From contig CM056380.1 in the NCBI GenBank assembly GCA_029718625.1, forward strand, positions 45,601,413 through 45,665,412: a stretch of 64,000 bases of DNA, in the 5' to 3' direction. This DNA is from Synaphobranchus kaupii. Its lineage: Eukaryota > Chordata > Actinopteri > Anguilliformes > Synaphobranchidae. The notes under the pieces are model-generated. The model had not been told where the DNA came from and ran no database searches. It saw only the letters and a list, made by a program, of their open reading frames with translations. Within the stretch, counting starts at the first letter, position 1. Each line of letters begins with the position of its first letter. Made by a program: the position numbers and the translations under genes. This document shows positions 57,485 to 64,000 of this stretch, piece by piece.

Positions 57485-59842
57485 CTCCCTGAGTTGAGTG
57501 CACATTGAAGGTGACTGCTGTGCCCTGAATCCCCTGCAGTCTGAGTGATTAGTTCCTGCAGCTGCAGAGCTCATCTGTCCCAGTGAAACACAGGTGACCA
57601 CCCCCCCCCCGTCCCTCACAGGTGTGTCCCCCCTGTCTAACCTCTTCACCCGCACCTCTCCCCTTCTGCCCCTCTGCCCCCTCCACCCCCAGTTTACATA
57701 CTTTTCACCTATTTCCTCGACACTTCAACCGCAAGCCCTACCCCAGAGGTCAGTGTGAAAGGGCCCTGCCTCCCCTGTCTCCATCCCCCCTCTCTCTCAC
57801 CCTCTTTCCTAACCTCCTCCCCAGTGACAGGTCTCTATCATCTCTCAGAAGGGCTGCTAGCTGTTTGACAACACTTACAATACGGATCAATGTGGAGGCT
57901 TTTCCTTAAGTATGCTCAGGAAGAAAGAGAGGGACTGGGGGAGGAGTGAGAGGTTAGAGCACTATTGTTACCATGATTAGCGGTAGCTAGTGTATTTATA
58001 CTACTGCTGCTAGGCTATTGTTGCTCCTTAATTGTGACGTTATGCTTGCATAAACAAAAGCAAACTTACATTTAAATATTAAAATAGAGCGAGTCTACAA
58101 TATGTATGTTTAACAGTGCCATCTTAAGTTAGCCTGGTGTTATATGTCACATACGTGTTATGCTTTGGCAATAGTGCCCTGATTGTCCTGCCAATACAGC
58201 TCCATTGAATTGAGTGTAGAGTAGAGATGGCAGCAGTGTAGCATATGGCGAGTGAACTGGGCTTGTAACTGGGTTCCATTCCCAGCTGGGCTTTGCCATT
58301 GTACCCTTCAACAAGGGACTCAACCACACACACACACAGGACTCAACACAACCAGAGACTCAACCACACACACATGAGTCAACACGACAAGAGACTCAAC
58401 CACACACACAGGACTCAACACATTACATTACATTACAGTCATTTAGCAGACGCTTTTATCCAAGGCGACATACAATAAGTGCATACAGAAACGTCATCGA
58501 AGCAACTACAGAACAGATAAGAAAGCACATCCTTCCCATAACGTAGCAGCTATACCTAGTAATGAACATTGAATGTAGTTCACAGTAAGCTGTGGGTAAA
58601 TGAACTATACTATAATTCTATTCTGAATACTATTATAAACTAGATTAACAATTCCTAAAGAAATTGTAGGTGTGGTTGCTTCACCAATATCAATGGCTGG
58701 AAATGGCATAGAAAGATGGTAATATGGTATATAGTGTGAGGTGGAAAATAAAAGGTGGAAATGGTATGAACTGTTAATGCGGTATAAAGGGATCTAGTGA
58801 AGGTGAAAGTGTTAACATATGGTGATGTAGCCTATTTTGTGGTAAGTAGTCTAAACAACCTGGAAGTGATACAAAGAAGTAATGTATTGTGATAAAAGCA
58901 CAAAAGGGTAATGTCAAATCATCTGGGATAGTATTGTTGGGTCATAACAGTGTTATAGAGGAAGGCATTGTGAATGCCCAATTTACTGCGTACTGTGTAC
59001 TAGCATATTGCTTACTGTAGTCTACACTGCAGTGACATGCAGTATGCGAAATATCCTCCGTATAAACCTGGACATAAGTAGCCTAGGCTATATCAGTTTC
59101 CTTTACACTCATTGGCTATATCATCTGGGGATATTCAGAACACTCAATTTGGCCGCGCAGGTAAGGCTAGCCTAATTTAACAGCTTTTCAAAAAAAAAAA
59201 GAAAAGTATACTCAACTGGCATACTCAAATAGTAGTGTGTGCTGATTCGGACTATTGGTGTTATACACAGTCGTAGTTGTGTTTGTAGAAAAATATGGGT
59301 GCATACAATTTTTCCCTAGGTTTTAACCAAATGATCATCTACTGATTTCTCTACTTTATTAAACAAACTCTGATTCCGATTACAGATCTCACCATTTTGT
59401 GAAGTCCACACCACATTCTATTCAGCCTACCTAGCATGCAGCTATCTAAAGCAATAATTAAACATAGGCTATCGTTTGCTAATAGTAACTTAGTTCAACG
59501 TTGTTGACTCGCATAAACTTGAGATTATAACCCAATCATGTATAGCGGGTAGTTTATTTGCTGTAGCTATGTCATAATTGATTACATTTTGCTAACGTAG
59601 CCTACTGGCACCTGTCACCTTGGCATTTTCATGCAGAGTGAAAGGTTTGTTTTTCCTGGTAGCTTAACCACAGTAGCCTAGCTGGCTTATGCTTTTGTCA
59701 TGTTTTGTTTGGAAGTTGTCTGTACTAACGTCATTAAGAAATAAATCAGAATCCTTTGAATAATGTTGAATGGAGTGATTAGTAGGCTCGATGAGCATTT
59801 AGCTAAAACATAGGCAAAGCTTTAAATAATAATAATAAGCTT

Positions 59843-60515
59843 TAAACCATCACTCTGTTGCCAGATATGCAGTAGATATGGATGAATAACTTGAAGGGTT
59901 TCTTCTCCTGACTTATTTTTCCATAGAGTTCAATAGGAAAATTTGTCAGGAGAAACAACCCTTAAAGTGATCCATCCATATCTACTGCATATCTGGCAGC
60001 AGAGTGATTGTTTAAGGCTTGTTTGATACCTCAGACCCTTGTTGACTTACAGCCATTTTACCAACCATGTATTCCATACTGTTCCAGCATAATTCACAGC
60101 TAAATCTAGTCCCACCCCCCAATTCCCATAGAGATCCATTCAAATGCAGAGATGTTATAGTATCGCTTGTAAGAGTACCAGAAAATAAGATATCAAGAGT
60201 CTTTTGATGTTGTTGGGTCACAGACATCAGGAAGTCATGGCATGCAAAGGATATGTGACCAAATATTAAAAATTATTACTTTATTCTATATATAAATGCA
60301 GGGGGGCCAATAATTGTGGCCAATGTGGTTTTGTTAAAAATAATTATTTCTTGATGAGGGATTTTTTTTTCTCATAATAAATTAACGTCAATTAAAGGTT
60401 GGATTCTTCTTGTTTTTTCAGTGTGAGATTAAGCTAATTCACCAAACGGTGAATTTTTTATAACCCTTTTTGCTCATCTTTACAGGGGGGGCCAATAATA
60501 GTGGCTGCAACTGTA
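59843..60515. mobile_element. Palindromic-family element, copy 4 (type B 3' end)
   Basis: The left arm (CTGTTGCCAGATATGCAGTA), a short loop, the right arm (CATATCTGGCAGCAGAGTGA), the shared middle, then the type B module (GGGGGGCCAATAATTGTGGC) ending CAACTGTA. Very similar to copy 2 over the whole overlap, including the CACCAAACGGTGAAT palindrome near the end. Confidence 0.75.
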
Positions 60516-61640
60516 TATAATAAAAATAATAAAAATCAGTGAATATAAGAACCGCCGACCCTGTAGTTTTCCCATTCAGTCACTGTAGGCGCTGTTCCTT
60601 ACTCAAGCTATTTCAGTGCTTCTCTTTATTTTTCTAGTCTATGGATCTGCAGATACCACAGAACTGTGGCAGTCTGGCAGGTAGGCCTAGTACTCACTTG
60701 ACTATTTCTGACCCACTGCAAAACACTTGCTGATAGCTACAATGTCAGAATGATCACATACAGTACATACATAATACAACGGAACAGGTGTGCAGAATTC
60801 GGATAAAATACATAGCCCAATGTATTTATATACCTTAAAAAGTAACGTTACGTGTGTTTTTACATAACTGCAACGTAGGCTATTACAGCCGCGATAGCAC
60901 TGTGGAAACATCAACGTTGCTGGGCAGTGGCAAAATGGAATAAGAATCTCTTCAACATTCAACAGAAACCAGTTGTAGAATCGTTACGAAGTAGGATATT
61001 TGGTCCGTTAATCTGTTTATCAGAGATTTTTAACGTTATACTAAAAGTAGCTAGGCTACATTGGGTAGGCGTAGCCTACGCAAAGGAAAATGCACCGAAT
61101 GTTTATTTGTAACAGTTTCAACTTTTTAATAATAGCCTAAAGGCTAGTCTATATCGGAACAAACGTTTATGTGGTGTGTAGAAACGGTACATTTTATGCA
61201 CGTTATTGTGTGACTGTGGCAAGATGCAAGGCGACTTTGCAGCAATCCTACATTGGAATTTTGAGGGTTTAAAGTTGTTTACAATTTCAGAGAAATATGA
61301 ATAGGCTACTATAATTGGGACATTAACGATTAGGCTAGCACCGTAGATAGGGCTAATAGCCTGCGTGTTCGTGGCGAAAGAGCGCATTGCGCTTGATGCA
61401 GCATTTGTTGTAGTTATAGTCCAATGGCAATGATTATTATTTTTGAAAGCTAAAGTGAGTATGATCATTTCAGTTGCAGATGGAAGTAGGCTACGTCGTT
61501 AGCTATGGAATTTCTCGTCGGCATTTTTCCAAGGTTGTTGACCGAACGTTAAGTGATTCAAAAATCAGCTCAGTGCTCACACTGAGCATTCTCACCGTGA
61601 GCTAGCCTACTGCACGTGCCCATTGACCCCCATTAATTTT
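60516..61640 (+). other. Unidentified insert rich in TAGGCTA/TAGCCTA
   Basis: Together with 58830-59840 this DNA has many TAGGCTA or TAGCCTA occurrences and no recognised gene. It separates two parts of the L2 3' region. Confidence 0.45.
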
Positions 61641-61924
61641 TTGGCGATAAAATGTCAAATATCTCAAAAAGTGTATATGGTATAAAGGTAAAAAGTAATA
61701 GCAACCTGGAGGGGGTATAAAGGTATAATATGAGGTATGAATGGTGTCGATGGTGTGAACGGTGTAGGAGGAGATAGGTTCTCAAAAATCGGCGTAAGAA
61801 TAATAACGGTCAGTCTGAGCGATAACAATAGGTGTGGTTTTTCAACTACACCTAACTATAACATCAGACAGTTAGACAAGAAAACATAGGGAACAAGTAC
61901 CATGAGAAAAGGTCCTAGATTAGA

Positions 61925-62565
61925 GTATCAGTCAAGATGGAGTCTGAAGAAGTGTGTCTTCAGGCCACGACGCAATGCAGGCAGGGTTGGAGTAGAACGT
62001 AGGGGAATGGGGAGTTTGTTCCACCACTGAGGAACTAGGGTGGAAAAGCTCCGCAGTCGGGATGAGCGAGAGCCATTCACATAGAGGGGGGGGGGGAAGT
62101 GCGAGTCGACCTGCTGTAGAAGAGTGAAGTGGTCGAGCAGGAACATAGTTCTGGATTAAGTCCTGCAGGTAGGCGGGGCCTGTCCTATTAGCTGCAGTGT
62201 AGGCCAGGGTCAGAACTTTGAACCTGATCCTGGCTGCAACTGGCAGCCAGTGGAGTGACCTTGGCAGGGGGGGTGACATGCAGAAATTTCGGGAGGTTGA
62301 GCACAAGCCGGGCAGCTGCGTTCTGGATCAGTTGAAGAGGCAGAATGGCGCAGGCTGGTAGGCTTGCGAGCAGGGAGTTGCAGTAGTCCAGGCGTGAGGT
62401 GACCATGGTCTGGACAAGAAGCTGGACAGAGTAGGTGGTCAGGTACGGTCAAATCCTCCTGATGGAACCTGCAGGACCGTGCTGTTGCCCTGATGTGCTC
62501 TTTGAAGTCCAGCTGGTTGTCCAGGACCACCCCCAGGTTCCTTGCAGAGCGGGACAAGAGACTGA
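61925..62565 (-). pseudogene. L2 LINE reverse transcriptase C-terminal region
   Basis: Frames on the - strand give ARNLGVVLDNQLDFKEHIRA, TSRLDYCNSLLASLPAC, LQLIQNAAARLVLNLPKF, RSLHWLPVAARIRFKVLTLA, PQWWNKLPIPLRS and LKTHFFRLHLD. This is the usual order at the end of L2-clade ORF2. Several frameshifts split it, and the 5' part of the ORF is absent. Confidence 0.88.
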
Positions 62566-63535
62566 ACCACACACACTGGACTCAACACAACAAGAGACTG
62601 AACCACACACACTGGACTCAACACAACAAGAGACTCAACACAGTACTCAACACAACAAGAGACTCAACCACACACACAGGACTCAACACAACAAGAGACT
62701 CAACCGCACACACAGTACTCAACACAACAAGAGACTCAACCACACACACGACTCAACACAACAAAGACTCAACCACACACCCAGGACTCAACACAACAAG
62801 AGACTGAACCACACACACGGGACTCAACACAACACAAGTCTCAACCACACACACAGGACTCGACACAACAAGAGACTCAACCACACACACTGGACTCAAC
62901 CCAACAAGAGACTCAGCCACACACATGGTACTCAACACAACAAGAGACTCAACCACACACACTGGACTCAACACAACAAGAGACTCAACCACACACACAC
63001 ACAGTACTCAACACAACAAGAGACTCAACCACACACACATGACTCAACACAACAAAGACTCAACCACACACACACAGTACTCAACACAACAAGAGACTCA
63101 ACCACACACACATGACTCAACACAACAAAGACTCAACCACACACCCAGGACTCAACACAACAAGAGACTCAACCACACACATGGGACTCAACACAACAAG
63201 AGACTCAACCACACACACTGGACTCAACACAACAAGACTCAGCCACACACACTGGACTCAACACAACAAGAGACTCAACCACACACACTGGACTCAACAC
63301 AACAAAAGACTGAACCACACACATGGTACTCAACACAACAAGGGACTCAACCACATACATGGTACTCAACACAACAAGAGACTCAACCACACACACTGGA
63401 CTCAACACAACAGGAGACTCAACCACACACACACAGGACTCAACACAACAAGAGACTCAACCACACACATGGTACTCAACACAACAAGGGACTCCACCAC
63501 ACACACGGGACTCAACACAACAAGGGACTCAACAG
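62566..63535 (+). repeat. About 27 copies of a ~36-bp minisatellite
   Basis: The unit is GGACTCAACACAACAAGAGA plus CTCAACCACACACACT with small length changes. The first copies of the same array lie at 58310-58420, left of the LINE. The frames DSTQQETQPHT and similar are repeat products. Confidence 0.97.
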
Positions 63536-63653
63536 CAATCGTGTCAATAAAATGTCCAGCTGATAGTATGTAAAAATGTGATCTGTGTAATTCACTCTAG
63601 ATAAGAACATCCGCTAGATGCTTAAAAGCTAAATGTAAATGAGAGAAAGACAT

Positions 63654-63809
63654 GGGCTGCGTTCGGAATGGCTCCCTATACGCTTTACCGTGCACTATTT
63701 TGGGAATCAGCCATTTTGTAAGATGTCCTAACTCTCAGTGTTCTCAATTGAGAATTCGGAAACCATCAAATGGCCAATCCCCTAAATAAACACTATTACG
63801 AACGCAGCC
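63654..63809. mobile_element. MITE with GGCTGCGTTCG ends
   Basis: The terminal repeats GGCTGCGTTCGGAAT and the complement of ATTACGAACGCAGCC differ at one position. The element is about 155 bp; possible ATG duplication at the flanks. It resembles widespread fish MITEs. 63810-64000 has no feature. Confidence 0.65.
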
Positions 63810-64000
63810 ATGGACATATTGACAGACTCCCACTTACTTTAGTTTTTTCTCAACACACATGGTTATAATAGTGTAAATGATTGTTGTTGCTGATGTTGTC
63901 ATTGCATATTCATAAGCTTGCTTCCTCCACCCGTACTGTACCATGGAAAGTCATGCCAATACAGCATCATTTGAGTTTGAGTTAAAGAGAAAGATAGAGA

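Larger units (their letters stand above)
58425..62565 (-). mobile_element. 5'-truncated L2-type LINE with nested insertions
   Basis: The - strand 3' end reads GCCTTGGATAAAAGCGTCTG, CTAAATGACTGTAATGTAAT at 58425-58475. The coding remnant is at 61925-62565. Flanks on both sides are the same minisatellite (ACTCAACAC... and ...AGACTGAACCACACACA). The 3' untranslated part appears split by foreign DNA (about 58830-61640) that includes palindromic-family copy 4. Confidence 0.7.
58230..63640 (+). mobile_element. tRNA-derived SINE with internal minisatellite, split by an L2 LINE
   Basis: The head (58230-58310: GAACTGGGCTTGTAACTGGG, TTCCATTCCCAGCTGGG) and the tail (63540-63640: AATAAAATGTCCAGCTGATA, CTCTAGATAAGAACATCCG) belong to the same SINE family as 12127-12318. 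Between them the SINE segment ACAAGGGACTCAAC is expanded into a minisatellite (58310-58420 and 62566-63535), and the L2 LINE interrupts that array. Confidence 0.75.

Noticed and set aside
62566..63535. CRISPR-like regular repeats
   Set aside because: Units are contiguous with no unique spacers, and the genome is a vertebrate. It is a minisatellite.
62435..63573. Frames of up to 226 codons with DSTQQETQPHT-type repeats
   Set aside because: Produced by the 36-bp minisatellite, which has no stop in several frames. There is no signal or family similarity.

Overview
The window is nuclear DNA of a ray-finned (teleost) fish. It has vertebrate-type introns, intact and decayed Tc1 transposons, tRNA-derived SINEs with the fish-type tail CTCTGGATAAGAGC, an L2-type LINE, hAT and Harbinger-like MITEs and many CA/GT microsatellites. 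The species cannot be named from the sequence. A 500-base run of N (31637-32136) marks an assembly gap.

The first 24.2 kb carry a conserved vertebrate gene trio (human 2p21 order). On the + strand are the last six coding exons of SLC3A1 (rBAT, heavy subunit of the cystine/dibasic amino acid transporter; 1131-9216). Tail-to-tail with it on the - strand is what appears to be a complete PREPL gene (prolyl-endopeptidase-like serine hydrolase; 14 coding exons, 19248 down to 9561, 696 predicted residues, all exon phases consistent). Head-to-head with PREPL, across about 0.8 kb, are the first three coding exons of CAMKMT (calmodulin-lysine N-methyltransferase; + strand, 20038-24197). Deletions of this trio in humans cause the hypotonia-cystinuria / 2p21 deletion syndromes.

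Everything from 24198 to 64000 appears to be CAMKMT intron 3, continuing past the window; I found no further exon. It holds GC-rich stretches, several minisatellites (55-bp, G-rich ~37-bp, 38-bp and ~36-bp units), long CA/GT and CT arrays, unusually long poly-C/poly-G runs, MITEs and a nested SINE/minisatellite/LINE structure at the right end. Between the repeats are low-repeat islands rich in TAAT-type motifs. They look like conserved non-coding elements and may serve a neighbouring developmental gene (SIX3/SIX2 lie beyond CAMKMT in vertebrates). That is inference from synteny and appearance.

The SLC3A1 intron at 1251-6709 contains a nest of mobile elements. It includes two long-ORF Tc1 transposons whose transposases have each lost a different catalytic acidic residue, and members of a palindromic element family that also occurs at 38.2 and 59.8 kb with two alternative 3' ends. 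No new multi-gene system was found. The most interesting items are the modular palindromic family, the doubly inactivated Tc1 pair, the minisatellite grown inside a SINE, the C-poor G-rich array beside the gap, and the shared palindromic poly(A) signal between SLC3A1 and PREPL.
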